Shown: piece by piece, positions 26,093-35,419 of the stretch | Layout: each line of letters opens with the position of its first letter | Position numbering within the stretch: the stretch's first letter is position 1 | Translations under genes and position numbers: made by a program | Assembly: GCF_008124875.1 (NCBI RefSeq) | Contig: NZ_VNIA01000001.1 | Coordinates: 124,001 to 188,000 of the forward strand | DNA length: 64,000 nucleotides | DNA from: Tenacibaculum adriaticum | Lineage (GTDB): Bacteria; Bacteroidota; Bacteroidia; Flavobacteriales; Flavobacteriaceae | Direction: 5' to 3' | Notes under the pieces: generated by a model | Told to the model about the DNA's origin: nothing | The model's database searches: none | The model's input: only the letters and a program-made list of their open reading frames with translations

Positions 26093-27859
26093 ATGAAGTT
26101 GAGATTTTACATATCATTTTTAATCACATTATTAACCGTTTCAATTTTTGCGCAAGATGTAGAATTAGTAGCTACGGTAAGCAAAAATAAACTAGGCGTT
26201 AACCAACGCTTACGCGTAGAATACTCTATTAACAAACAAGGAGGAGACAACTTTAAAGCTCCTAATTTTAAAAATTTTAAAGTTGTTGGTGGTCCGAGCC
26301 AATCGGTTAGCCAATCTTGGATTAATGGTAAAGCTAGTTTTTCACAATCGTATACGTATATTATTGAACCTCGTGCTAAAGGAGAATACGATTTACCCTC
26401 TGCAAGTATAGAAATTGACGGAAAAACCCTTACATCAAAATCTGTAAAAATTATTGTTACCGATGCTGTTGATGTTCCTAGAAATCCTAATGATCCTAGT
26501 TATATTGCTGAACAAAACATTCATTTAGTTGCTGAAGTTTCTAAATCTCAACCTTATGTAGGTGAAGGGATTTATGTAGAATACAGATTATACTTTAGTG
26601 ACAATGTAGGTATTTATGATAATGCTATTACCGAGGCTCCTCAATACAACGGTTTTTGGAATCAGGAAATTAAGCGTAATGGAATGCCGGTGAAAACTGC
26701 TATGTATAATGGCGAACGTTATCGTTATGCTGTGTTACACAAAGCATTATTAATACCAACAAAATCTGGTAAATTAACCATAGACCCAATGAAAATGGAT
26801 ATTGTAGTTGCGGTACCAACAGGTCGTGGTGATTTTTTCGGGAATGCGATTACAAGACAAGTTCGAAAAGAATTTTCATCAGCAAAAAAAAATATTCAAG
26901 TTAAAGCATTACCTACTATTGGAAAGCCAGAAAGTTTTACGGGAGCAGTTGGTGCATTTACTTATGAAGTAAATGCAAGTAAAAATTCATTAAAAGCAAA
27001 TGAATCTTCTCAAATTAAAGTAACAGTAACAGGAAAAGGGAATTTAAAATTATTTGAAATCCCTAAAATTGTAACCCCAAAAGAACTTGAAGTATATCAA
27101 CCCGAAAGAAAGGAGAATGTATCTATTACTACTTCTGGTTTAAATGGATCTGTTGCTGATAACTATACTGTTGTTCCTCAATACAAAGGGAAATATAAAA
27201 TACCAAGTACTGAGTTTTCTTATTTTAATCCTGAGAATGAAAAGTATTATACAATTTCTACTGATGATTTGTATGTAAATGTATTAGAAGGAAAAGAATT
27301 AATCACAAATACGGAAGAAAATAATACGATTAGTAAGCAAGCTGTAAAATCAACTGGGAAAAACTTTAGATACATTCAAACAGCTACTAATTTACACCCT
27401 GTAAAATCAACAGATTTCTTTAATTCTAATTTGTTTTATGTTTTATTATTCTTACCATTAATAGCTATTCCTGTAGGAATTTTAATCGGTAAAAAGAAAG
27501 AAGAACGCGATGCTGATGTGACTGGAAACAAACAAAGAAAAGCAGATAAATTAGCGAAAAAATATTTATCTGAAGCTCAAAAAAAGCTAGGTAATAAAGA
27601 ACGCTTTTACGAAGCTTTAGAACGTGCCCTGCATAATTATTTAAAAGCAAAATTAGGAGTAGAAACTTCCGATATTAGTCGAGATAAAATCACACAATTA
27701 TTACGTAATAAAAAAGTGGGAGAAATTACTGTTTCAAATTTTATAAATGTATTAGATGATTGTGATTTTGCACGATACACACCTATAAATGATGTGCAAA
27801 TGAAACAAGAATTTGAGAAAGCAAAACAAGTAATAACACAATTAGATAAGCAACTATAA
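26093..27859 (+). CDS. batD: BatD, oxygen-tolerance family membrane protein
   Basis: 588 aa. Signal peptide ending near IFAQ, a large periplasmic region with repeated beta domains (family phrases VGEGIYVEYRLYF, RYAVLHKALLIPTKSGKL and KSLKANESSQIKV-like segments), one membrane helix near 445-466 (LFYVLLFLPLIAIPVGILIG) and a cytosolic tail with helical ALERALHNYLKAKLG. Matches the BatD family in length and order. It shares its last base with the batE start (TAATG), so the two are coupled. Confidence 0.9.
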   Translation: MKLRFYISFLITLLTVSIFAQDVELVATVSKNKLGVNQRLRVEYSINKQGGDNFKAPNFKNFKVVGGPSQSVSQSWINGKASFSQSYTYIIEPRAKGEYDLPSASIEIDGKTLTSKSVKIIVTDAVDVPRNPNDPSYIAEQNIHLVAEVSKSQPYVGEGIYVEYRLYFSDNVGIYDNAITEAPQYNGFWNQEIKRNGMPVKTAMYNGERYRYAVLHKALLIPTKSGKLTIDPMKMDIVVAVPTGRGDFFGNAITRQVRKEFSSAKKNIQVKALPTIGKPESFTGAVGAFTYEVNASKNSLKANESSQIKVTVTGKGNLKLFEIPKIVTPKELEVYQPERKENVSITTSGLNGSVADNYTVVPQYKGKYKIPSTEFSYFNPENEKYYTISTDDLYVNVLEGKELITNTEENNTISKQAVKSTGKNFRYIQTATNLHPVKSTDFFNSNLFYVLLFLPLIAIPVGILIGKKKEERDADVTGNKQRKADKLAKKYLSEAQKKLGNKERFYEALERALHNYLKAKLGVETSDISRDKITQLLRNKKVGEITVSNFINVLDDCDFARYTPINDVQMKQEFEKAKQVITQLDKQL

Positions 27860-28608
27860 TGAAAAAATTGTTCTTATTATTTTTATTAATTTCAAACATC
27901 GCCTCAGCTCAAAATACAGATGAGTTGTTTACTAGTGCTAATAATTTATATAAAGAAGGAAAATATCAAGAAGCAATCGAATTATACCATCAAATAGAAA
28001 CAAAAAACTTGGTTTCTTCGGAACTTTACTACAACCTTGGTAATTGTTATTACAAACTCAACAAAGTAGCACCTACCATTTATAATTACGAAAAAGCCTT
28101 GCGTTTAAATCCGTTAAATGAAGATGCTCAAAATAATTTAATTTTCGCAAAACGATTAACACTCGACAGGATTGAGGAATTACCAAAATCTGTTTTTCAA
28201 AAATTTAACGAACGTTATTTACAAAAGTTAACCTATAATAATTGGGGAATAATATCAATTATACTTTCGTTATTGGGTTCAATTTTATTTCTGCTTTTTC
28301 ACTTTACAAATATTTCGTCAAAAAAACGTTTCTTTTTTATCACAAGTATTTTAAGTTTTCTTTTTTCAATAACTTCGTTTTCATTAGCCTATAATCAGTA
28401 CTCAAATTCAAATAAAATCGTAGAAGCTATTATTTTTCCAGAAGAAGTAACCGTTAAAAACGAACCTACTAATAATGCTGACGAGGCCTTCCTATTACAC
28501 GAAGGAACAAAAGTTTTCGTTTTAGACAACGTAGACAATTGGAAAAAAATTCGTTTATCTGATGGTAAAATTGGCTGGTTATTAGCCAAAAATTTAAAAG
28601 AATTATAA
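27859..28608 (+). CDS. batE: BatE, TPR and SH3-like membrane protein
   Basis: 249 aa. Signal peptide (to about 18, ASAQ), two or three TPR units (20-95; ANNLYKEGKYQEAIELY, YNLGNCYYKLNKV, YEKALRLNPLNEDAQ), two adjacent membrane helices (about 131-150 and 157-175) and a C-terminal bacterial SH3 domain (about 190-249, with GTKVFVLDNVDNWKKIRL and GWLLAKNL). Last of the Bat genes. The SH3 part suggests contact with peptidoglycan or a protein partner. Confidence 0.9.
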   Translation: MKKLFLLFLLISNIASAQNTDELFTSANNLYKEGKYQEAIELYHQIETKNLVSSELYYNLGNCYYKLNKVAPTIYNYEKALRLNPLNEDAQNNLIFAKRLTLDRIEELPKSVFQKFNERYLQKLTYNNWGIISIILSLLGSILFLLFHFTNISSKKRFFFITSILSFLFSITSFSLAYNQYSNSNKIVEAIIFPEEVTVKNEPTNNADEAFLLHEGTKVFVLDNVDNWKKIRLSDGKIGWLLAKNLKEL

Positions 28609-28646
28609 CATCATTCTATTTGAAAATCATTATTTTCGCCTCAACA

Positions 28647-28958
28647 ATGATTAAATTATTTAAACATACTTATTTTAAATATATGCTTCTAATGATTCTT
28701 TCATTAAAGGCTGGTTTTTTTATTGTTGAAAATGTTTCATCTATCAACGAAATCGAAATTTGTTATGAATTAGACTTTGATGATGTTGAAAATGATGATA
28801 ATACTGAGTTAGATGAAAAAGAAAAAATTGTACAACAACAATCTTATTCTTTTAACTTAAAGAGAAAAATAAACAATGAAAATCATCCTATTTTCATTAA
28901 CGAATATAGAATTCAATATTTAGAATTCTCTACCCCACCTCCAGAGTTTTTAGCTTAA
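28647..28958 (+). CDS. Small unknown protein between the Bat operon and the SulP module
   Basis: 103 aa from the ATG at 28647 (a TTG at 28620 would add nine residues). One hydrophobic helix near the N-terminus (about 11-25, YMLLMILSLKAGFFIV), then an acidic run (ELDFDDVENDDNTELDEKEK) and a tail ending STPPPEFLA. No family recognised. It lies on the same strand just after batE and 83 bases before the first SulP gene. It could belong to either neighbour. Coding is supported by length, start context and sensible composition, but not proven. Confidence 0.5.
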   Translation: MIKLFKHTYFKYMLLMILSLKAGFFIVENVSSINEIEICYELDFDDVENDDNTELDEKEKIVQQQSYSFNLKRKINNENHPIFINEYRIQYLEFSTPPPEFLA

Positions 28959-29003
28959 TTCTATTTAGTTAAAACAAAATCAATTTTATTTCAATAAAAA
29001 ACA

Positions 29004-29028
29004 TTACTCTAAATAATTTTTAGAGTAA
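29004..29028 (+). promoter_or_regulatory. Hairpin in the leader of the first SulP gene
   Basis: ttactctaaa (29004-29013) and tttagagtaa (29019-29028) form a perfect 10-bp stem with a 5-nt loop, ending 13 bases before the SulP ATG. What follows is A-rich rather than T-rich, so it is a poor terminator and could be an operator or a structure affecting ribosome binding. Confidence 0.45.
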
Positions 29029-29041
29029 AAAATAATTATAT

Positions 29042-30634
29042 ATGTTCAAAACAATTAAGAGTGACTTACCCGCAAGTATAGTCGTATTTTTCGTTGCACT
29101 ACCTTTATGTTTAGGTATTGCATTAGCAAGTGGAGCGCCACTTTTTTCAGGAATAATAGCAGGAATCGTAGGAGGAATTGTAGTAGGTTCTTTAAGTGGT
29201 TCTAAAATTGGTGTAAGTGGCCCTGCTGCAGGTCTTGCAGCAATTGTATTAACATCGATAGGTAGCTTAGGTGGTTATCAAAATTTTCTAGTTGCTGTTG
29301 TGTTAGGAGGTATTATTCAAGTAGTATTCGGCTTCTTAAAAGCAGGAGTAATAGGATATTATTTTCCTTCTTCTGTAATTAAAGGAATGCTTACAGGAAT
29401 TGGAATTATTATCATTTTAAAACAAATTCCCCACTTTTTCGGTTATGATGCAGAACCCGAAGGAGCAGATAGTTTTGTAGAAACATCAGGAGAAAATACT
29501 TTTTCTGCAATCTTAAATATAATGGATAATATCACTTTAGGATCAACAGTTATTGGGCTTATTGGTTTAGCTATTTTATTATTATGGGATAAAGTTTTAT
29601 CTAAAAAAGGGAAGATATTTAAACTTATACAAGGTCCTTTAGTAGCCGTTGTTGTAGGTATTATTTTCTTTGCTTTAACACAATCTAATACCTTATTGGC
29701 TGTGGACCAATCTCATTTAGTTAGTGTACCGGTACCTGAAGATGCAGCCTCTTTCTTTGGCCAATTTAGTTTTCCTAATTTTAGCGCAATAACAAACCCA
29801 GAAGTATGGTTAGTAGCTTTTACAATAGCTTTAGTTGCAAGTCTAGAAACTTTACTTTGTGTTGAAGCTACAGATAAAATAGACCCAAGTAAAAATGTAA
29901 CACCAACTAATAGAGAATTATTAGCTCAAGGAGCTGGAAATATTTTTTCAGGCTTAATAGGAGGTTTACCAATAACTCAAGTAATTGTAAGAAGCTCTGC
30001 AAATATACAATCTGGTGGACGCAGTAAGTTATCTACTATTATTCACGGTTTTCTATTGTTAATATCTGTAATTCTAATTCCTAGATTACTTAATATGGTT
30101 CCATTATCTGTTTTAGCTGCCATATTATTTATAGTTGGTTTTAAACTTGCAAAACCTAAGATGTTTAAACAAATGTATTTAATGGGATGGAAACAATTTG
30201 TTCCCTTTATTGTTACAGTTTTTGGTATTGTTTTTATTGATTTATTATGGGGAATTGGTCTTGGTTTAAGTGTAGGTATTGTTGTAGTACTTTTAAAAAG
30301 TTATCAAAACTCTCACTTTTTACATATTGAAGACAATAGTAATGGTAATCATTCTATAAAAATGACACTTGCAGAAGAGGTTACTTTTTTCAATAAAGGT
30401 GCTATTTTAAAAGAATTGGATAGTTTACCAAGGGACACGAAATTAGAGTTCAATATATTAAAAACAAGGTATTTAGATAATGACATTATAGAAATTCTTG
30501 AAGATTTCCTATTTAAAGCTAAAGATAGAAATATAGATATAAAATTAGTTTCTAAACGAGGAATAGTAGAAAACCCTTCAAGTTTTATTGAATTTTTTAA
30601 AGAAAGACCAAAATCAAGTTTAAGCTTAAGTTAG
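29042..30634 (+). CDS. SulP-family anion (probably bicarbonate) transporter 1
   Basis: 530 aa with 10-14 hydrophobic segments over about 12-425 and a C-terminal STAS-like domain (about 440-520). SulP markers: the opening LPASIVVFFVALPLCLGIAL, SGSKIGVSGPAAGLAAIV and GLIGGLPITQVIVRSSANIQSGG. SulP proteins carry sulfate, bicarbonate or dicarboxylates; the carbonic anhydrase two genes downstream makes bicarbonate the best guess (compare BicA-type carriers). Inner membrane. Substrate not proven. Confidence 0.88.
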   Translation: MFKTIKSDLPASIVVFFVALPLCLGIALASGAPLFSGIIAGIVGGIVVGSLSGSKIGVSGPAAGLAAIVLTSIGSLGGYQNFLVAVVLGGIIQVVFGFLKAGVIGYYFPSSVIKGMLTGIGIIIILKQIPHFFGYDAEPEGADSFVETSGENTFSAILNIMDNITLGSTVIGLIGLAILLLWDKVLSKKGKIFKLIQGPLVAVVVGIIFFALTQSNTLLAVDQSHLVSVPVPEDAASFFGQFSFPNFSAITNPEVWLVAFTIALVASLETLLCVEATDKIDPSKNVTPTNRELLAQGAGNIFSGLIGGLPITQVIVRSSANIQSGGRSKLSTIIHGFLLLISVILIPRLLNMVPLSVLAAILFIVGFKLAKPKMFKQMYLMGWKQFVPFIVTVFGIVFIDLLWGIGLGLSVGIVVVLLKSYQNSHFLHIEDNSNGNHSIKMTLAEEVTFFNKGAILKELDSLPRDTKLEFNILKTRYLDNDIIEILEDFLFKAKDRNIDIKLVSKRGIVENPSSFIEFFKERPKSSLSLS

Positions 30635-30641
30635 GTCGATT

Positions 30642-31445
30642 ATGAAAACTAATAAAAACAAGATATTATTACTTTCAGACCTAAAAAAATCTTCTAATTT
30701 AGAGTTAAAAAGTGCCGTAAGTTTAGCAAAAATGTTTCATGGTGAGATAACACTTTTTCATATAAAAAAACCAACAGAAATAGTTGAAAGAGAAAGTCAG
30801 CTATCAACTATCCGTTCTATTAATGAAAAACATATAATTTTAGATAAAGAAATAGAAAACTTGGTCAAACCTATACGTCAAAAATTTAATATAAACATAG
30901 ATTATAAGTTAACTTTTGGCAATATAAAGCATGAAATTGAAAGTTATATTCAGGAATATAAACCAGACATAATAGTTCTTGGTAAAAAGAAAGGAAAAAA
31001 GCTTAATTTTATTGGAAACAATATTACAGAATTTGTTTTGAAAATTCACAAAGGGTCTGTTATGATTGTAAAAGATCAAGATGCACTACAACCAAATCAA
31101 GAAGTTTCATTAGGTGTTTTGAATACGATAGATAAAACCCTGAATATACATGATATTGAAGAATTAATTAACAAAACAAAAACACCAATTAAGACATTCA
31201 ATATTATTAAAGGAGCGAAGAGCAATTTAAAAAAACATTCAACCGCTAACTCTAATAAAAACAACATTGAATATTTTTTTGAACAAAGCGATAAAGCATT
31301 AGAAAGTGTATCTAAATACGTATCTAAAAACAAGATAAACCTAATGTGTTTAGACAAAACAAATAAAAAAAACAGAGACATTATAAATAAACTCAATGTT
31401 TCATTATTACTAACAGGAGAAAAAGTACAAATACTACAAAAATAG
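30642..31445 (+). CDS. Universal stress protein family, tandem-domain type
   Basis: 267 aa, soluble. The first half reads as a USP alpha/beta domain: KNKILLLSDLKKSSNLELKS, then DIIVLGKKKGKKLNFIGNNITEFVLKI near 115-140 with the G-x(n)-G nucleotide-binding pattern, and SVMIVKDQ. The second half is a more degenerate copy (SKNKINLMCLDKTNKK). It starts 7 bases after the SulP gene and ends 24 bases before the carbonic anhydrase, so it is cotranscribed and may adjust transport to the energy or nucleotide state. That role is inference. Confidence 0.75.
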   Translation: MKTNKNKILLLSDLKKSSNLELKSAVSLAKMFHGEITLFHIKKPTEIVERESQLSTIRSINEKHIILDKEIENLVKPIRQKFNINIDYKLTFGNIKHEIESYIQEYKPDIIVLGKKKGKKLNFIGNNITEFVLKIHKGSVMIVKDQDALQPNQEVSLGVLNTIDKTLNIHDIEELINKTKTPIKTFNIIKGAKSNLKKHSTANSNKNNIEYFFEQSDKALESVSKYVSKNKINLMCLDKTNKKNRDIINKLNVSLLLTGEKVQILQK

Positions 31446-31469
31446 TATCCTAATAATAAATTAAAATTT

Positions 31470-32096
31470 ATGAAAGCACATACAAAAGAGACGCAGTCTA
31501 CAATGACTCCAGAAAAATCTTTGAATTTTTTAAAAGAAGGAAACCTAAGATTTCAGAACAATTTAAAAGCAAATCGCAACCTTTTAGAGCAAGTAAATGA
31601 CACAAGCGATGGTCAATTTCCATTTGCTACTATTTTAAGTTGTATAGATTCACGTGTTTCTGCCGAACTAGTTTTTGATCAAGGTTTAGGTGATATTTTT
31701 AGTATTCGTATCGCTGGTAACTTTGTAAACGAAGATATTTTAGGTAGTATGGAGTTTGCCTGTAAATTAGCTGGAACAAAACTTATTGTTGTACTAGGAC
31801 ACACAAGTTGTGGTGCTATAAAAGGAGCTTGTGACCATGCAGAAATGGGCAACTTAACTAAATTAATAGAAAAAATTACCCCAGCAGTAAACGCTGTTTC
31901 TGAACCAACAAACGAAACTCAAAGAACCTCTAAGAATATTGATTTTGTAAACACTGTTTCTAGAAAGAATGTTGAGCTAACAATAGAAAGAATTCATACT
32001 GAGAGTCCAATCTTATCTGAAATGGAAAAAAACAATGAAATTAAAATAGTTGGCGCTATGTACGATATCAATTCAGGTGAAGTTACTTTTTACTAA
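31470..32096 (+). CDS. Beta-class carbonic anhydrase 1
   Basis: 208 aa. Zinc ligands C58, H111 and C114 and the catalytic dyad D60/R62 are visible in LSCIDSRVSAELVFDQ and VLGHTSCGAIKGA. No signal peptide, so cytosolic. It interconverts CO2 and bicarbonate. Encoded in one transcript with a SulP carrier and a USP protein, and ends at a terminator. A second, clearly different beta enzyme lies 2 kb downstream. Confidence 0.93.
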   Translation: MKAHTKETQSTMTPEKSLNFLKEGNLRFQNNLKANRNLLEQVNDTSDGQFPFATILSCIDSRVSAELVFDQGLGDIFSIRIAGNFVNEDILGSMEFACKLAGTKLIVVLGHTSCGAIKGACDHAEMGNLTKLIEKITPAVNAVSEPTNETQRTSKNIDFVNTVSRKNVELTIERIHTESPILSEMEKNNEIKIVGAMYDINSGEVTFY

Positions 32097-32117
32097 CAAA
32101 AGAGAATATCTAATTTT

Positions 32118-32152
32118 AAAGCAGTATTTTTATAAATGTACTGCTTTCTTTT
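32118..32152 (+). terminator. Terminator after carbonic anhydrase 1
   Basis: aaagcagta (32118-32126) pairs with tactgcttt (32139-32147) across a 12-nt AT-rich loop, followed by cttttac. It splits the carbon module into two transcripts. Confidence 0.75.
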
Positions 32153-32230
32153 ACAATTATATAATGTTTTTATTTATTTCTTCAAAATAAAAAAGTAAAT
32201 TACAAACTTATTAAACAAATAAATTAAACA

Positions 32231-34105
32231 TTGAAAAAACTATTTTCTAACTTAAAAGGGGATATTTTTGGTGGTATTACAGCAGGTATAGTAGCATTGC
32301 CTTTAGCTTTAGCATTTGGAGTTTCTTCAGGATTAGGTCCAAGTGCTGGTTTATATGGAGCTATTTTTATTGCTTTTTTTGCAGCGCTTTTTGGAGGAAC
32401 AGATACTCAAATTTCGGGCCCCACTGCTCCAATGACAGCTGTGAGTATGGTCGTAATTGCAGGTATTATTGCCGCCAATGATGGTGATGTTACCAAAGCC
32501 TTACCAACCATATTAACCGTTTTTCTTTTAGCTGGTTTACTACAAATTGGCTTAGGATTAATTGGCCTAGGAAAATACATCCGGTATATACCTTACCCTG
32601 TTGTTTCAGGGTTTATGACTGCAATCGGCTTAATTATTTTAGTTACACAAATTTTACCTTCATTGGGGTATTATGCTAAAGAAGACACCCAATTTGTACA
32701 GCAATTTAAACCTCAGGCAGAAGAAATAATTTTAGAAAACATTTTAAAAGAAGAAGCTGGTGAAGGAATTTTAGTTCTTGATAATTTTAAAGAAACTATT
32801 AATAGAGCTGAAAAAATTACCGATGAGGATATTTTAAGAGAAAGTAAAACCTTAGCAGGCAAAGAAGCATCTGGTGTTTTAGGTGCTTTAAAAGTATTAC
32901 CAAATGCTTTAAAAAATATTAACTGGTTAGAAGTATTATTAGCTTTGGGTACTATTATTATCATTTATGGTTTCAAAAGAATAACCACAGCTATACCTAG
33001 TACCCTTGTCGCTTTAGTTGTTATGACTGGTATTGCTATTGGCTTCGGATTACATTATCGCCCGATTGAAGAAATACCTGGGGGCTTTCCAATACCTAAT
33101 CTTGGAATCTTTACCTATTTTAGTCTCGAAAATGTTACTCCTTATATTTTTACGGCATTAACACTTGCTCTATTGGGTGCAATTGACTCTTTGTTAACAT
33201 CAGTCGTGGCAGATAATATGACAAAAACCAAACACAAGCCTAATAAAGAATTAATTGGGCAAGGAATTGGGAATAGTATAGCAGCAATTTTTGGAGGAAT
33301 TCCAGGAGCTGGAGCTACTATTCGTACAGTTGTAAACATTAATTCTGGCGGAAAAACAAAACTATCAGGTATGATAGCGGGTATAATGCTTTTAATCATT
33401 TTATTAGGTTTAGGTCCAATTGCTTCAAAAATTCCTGCAGCAGTTTTAGCTGGTATTTTAATTACAGTTGGTATTGGAGTAATGGATTACAAAGGATTGA
33501 AAGCAATTCCAGCGTTACCAAAAGATATTAAATTAGGTCCATTAAAATTAAGTTCAGAAGTATTAATAATGTTGGTCGTTTTATTTTTATCAACTTTCTG
33601 GAACTTAGTATATGCTGTTGGTATAGGTTTAGTAATTGCTTCATTAATGTTTATGAAAAAAATTGGAGATTTGACTGCAAAACGTTCGGATGTGAAACCT
33701 CTAAAAGAAGAAGCCTGGACAGATGAAGAAGATTTTCCAAATAATTTAAAGGAGGAAGTATTCATAAAACATATTAAAGGACCTTTATTTTTTGGATCAA
33801 CTAGTGATTTTCAACAATTAGCAAAACAAATTCCTAAGACTGCTTCAACTGTAATTATTAGGATGGGTAGAATGCAATATATGGATCAATCTGGATTATA
33901 TGCTTTAGAAGATATTCTAGTAGATTTAAAAAAAGAGGATATAAATGTTTTATTAGTTAACGTTTTAGAGCAACCAAAATATATGATGGAGCGTATCGAT
34001 ATTATTCCTGATTTAATTAAAAAAGAACATATTTTTAATTCTTTTAAAGAATGCCTTTCTTGGGTAAAACAAAATGTTAAAGACACAACTACAAAACTTT
34101 CTTGA
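32231..34105 (+). CDS. SulP-family anion (probably bicarbonate) transporter 2 with STAS domain
   Basis: 624 aa from a TTG start. Membrane domain about 10-490, with SulP phrases GGITAGIVALPLALAFGVSSG, SGPTAPMTAVSMVV and FGGIPGAGATIRTVVNINSGG. C-terminal STAS domain (about 510-615, IRMGRMQYMDQSGLYALED). Residues about 148-230 form an extra hydrophilic helical insert between membrane segments that is about 50 residues longer than the same place in transporter 1. The next gene encodes a carbonic anhydrase and overlaps or abuts the stop. Bicarbonate import is inferred from context. Confidence 0.9.
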   Translation: MKKLFSNLKGDIFGGITAGIVALPLALAFGVSSGLGPSAGLYGAIFIAFFAALFGGTDTQISGPTAPMTAVSMVVIAGIIAANDGDVTKALPTILTVFLLAGLLQIGLGLIGLGKYIRYIPYPVVSGFMTAIGLIILVTQILPSLGYYAKEDTQFVQQFKPQAEEIILENILKEEAGEGILVLDNFKETINRAEKITDEDILRESKTLAGKEASGVLGALKVLPNALKNINWLEVLLALGTIIIIYGFKRITTAIPSTLVALVVMTGIAIGFGLHYRPIEEIPGGFPIPNLGIFTYFSLENVTPYIFTALTLALLGAIDSLLTSVVADNMTKTKHKPNKELIGQGIGNSIAAIFGGIPGAGATIRTVVNINSGGKTKLSGMIAGIMLLIILLGLGPIASKIPAAVLAGILITVGIGVMDYKGLKAIPALPKDIKLGPLKLSSEVLIMLVVLFLSTFWNLVYAVGIGLVIASLMFMKKIGDLTAKRSDVKPLKEEAWTDEEDFPNNLKEEVFIKHIKGPLFFGSTSDFQQLAKQIPKTASTVIIRMGRMQYMDQSGLYALEDILVDLKKEDINVLLVNVLEQPKYMMERIDIIPDLIKKEHIFNSFKECLSWVKQNVKDTTTKLS

Positions 34106-34107
34106 TT

Positions 34108-34734
34108 ATGAACCTATCAAAAGTATTTGAAAATAATAAAGCTTGGATAAAAAACAAATTAATCTCCAATAAAGATTATTTTAAAGACCTTAACAAGGGG
34201 CAAAATCCAGAATTTTTATACATTGGTTGTTCGGACAGTAGAGTCTCTGCAGAAGATCTAATGGGTTTAGCTCCAGGGGAGGTATTTGTTCACAGGAACA
34301 TTGCAAACATGGTCTCTTCCATCGATTTAAACTCAGCCTCTGTAATAGAATATGCTGTAGAACATCTAAAAGTAAACCATGTAGTGGTTTGTGGACATTA
34401 TTCTTGTGGTGGTGTTAAAGCTGCAATGCAATCGGCTGATTTAGGTATTTTAAATCCGTGGTTACGTAACATTAGAGATGTTTATCGCATTCATAAGGAT
34501 GAATTAAATGCTATTGTAGATGAAGAAAAGCGCTATGATCGGTTAGTAGAATTAAATGTACAAGAGCAATGTGTAAATTTAATTAAAACTGCTGCAGTAC
34601 AAAAAGCTTACAGAGATCGTGGACTAAAAGTACACGGTTGGGTTTTTGATATAAAAACAGGAAAACTTATTGATTTAAACATAGATTTTGAGCACATCTT
34701 ACAAGATATCATGGAAATCTATCACTTAGATTAA
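34108..34734 (+). CDS. Beta-class carbonic anhydrase 2
   Basis: 208 aa from the ATG at 34108; a TTG at 34102 overlaps the SulP stop. Zinc ligands C41, H97 and C100 and the D43/R45 dyad are in YIGCSDSRVSAEDLMGL and VVCGHYSCGGVKAAM. This is the Can/CynT-like clade and differs from carbonic anhydrase 1. Cytosolic. It is coupled to the SulP gene before it, the usual bicarbonate uptake pairing. Confidence 0.94.
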   Translation: MNLSKVFENNKAWIKNKLISNKDYFKDLNKGQNPEFLYIGCSDSRVSAEDLMGLAPGEVFVHRNIANMVSSIDLNSASVIEYAVEHLKVNHVVVCGHYSCGGVKAAMQSADLGILNPWLRNIRDVYRIHKDELNAIVDEEKRYDRLVELNVQEQCVNLIKTAAVQKAYRDRGLKVHGWVFDIKTGKLIDLNIDFEHILQDIMEIYHLD

Positions 34735-34850
34735 TTAAATTCAGATTCATTAAAAATTAATCACCTTGGAATAGTTTATATAATAATAAATGTCTTTATA
34801 TTTACAGTTGAGAAAATTTATTTGTTATTTATCTTTTCAAAAATCATTCA

Positions 34851-34889
34851 AAAAAAAATCGGGTAAGTAAATACTACCCGATTTTTTTA
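34851..34889. terminator. Bidirectional terminator between carbonic anhydrase 2 and cvpA
   Basis: tcgggta (34859-34865) with tacccga (34875-34881), extended by A8 before and T7 after. Confidence 0.88.
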
Positions 34890-35402
34890 TACTTCTTTGT
34901 TTTCTGTTTGCACTTCATCCTCTCCTTTAATAATAGAAGGAAATATCATCGGAGCAATTTTTTTAACGGGTTTATATAAAATAGATTCGTCTAAATTTTC
35001 TTGTTTAACAAAAGGTATTGTATCATTCATTTTTCCGAAGAAAATAAAAACCACACTTAAGATTAATCCTATTTTTAAAGCACCAAAAACACCTCCAAGA
35101 ATTTTATTAATTATTCCCAAAGATGCAAAATCTGCTATCTTGGTTAAAATTTTACCCATCAAAGCAATTACCACTATAATCACTACAAACGTACCTGCAA
35201 AAGCCGCTAGTGAAATGTATTTTTCATCCCACTCTACACTATTTTTTAGCCATTCTCCTAAAAAATAAGAAAAGTGAATAGCGCCATATACACCCGCTAC
35301 TAAAGCAACTAGTGAAGCAATTTCAACAAATAACCCTTTCATAAGTCCACGTACAAAACCAAAAAGGAGCAAGGCAGCTATTATAATATCAAACGTGTTC
35401 AT
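34887..35402 (-). CDS. CvpA-family membrane protein
   Basis: 171 aa from the ATG at 35402; the longer frame to 35456 would include the promoter box. Four hydrophobic helices with the CvpA opening MNTFDIIIAALLLFGFVRGL and a basic/acidic tail. CvpA is known from colicin V production in E. coli and is linked to envelope stress tolerance; its exact role is unsettled. Inner membrane. It diverges from the next gene with paired promoter boxes. Confidence 0.85.
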   Translation of the reverse strand: MNTFDIIIAALLLFGFVRGLMKGLFVEIASLVALVAGVYGAIHFSYFLGEWLKNSVEWDEKYISLAAFAGTFVVIIVVIALMGKILTKIADFASLGIINKILGGVFGALKIGLILSVVFIFFGKMNDTIPFVKQENLDESILYKPVKKIAPMIFPSIIKGEDEVQTENKEV

Positions 35403-35419
35403 TCTTAAACTTTTTGTGG

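Noticed and set aside
29042..34734. Sulfate uptake operon
   Set aside because: SulP proteins can carry sulfate, but no sulfate assimilation gene is near while carbonic anhydrases are paired with both carriers.
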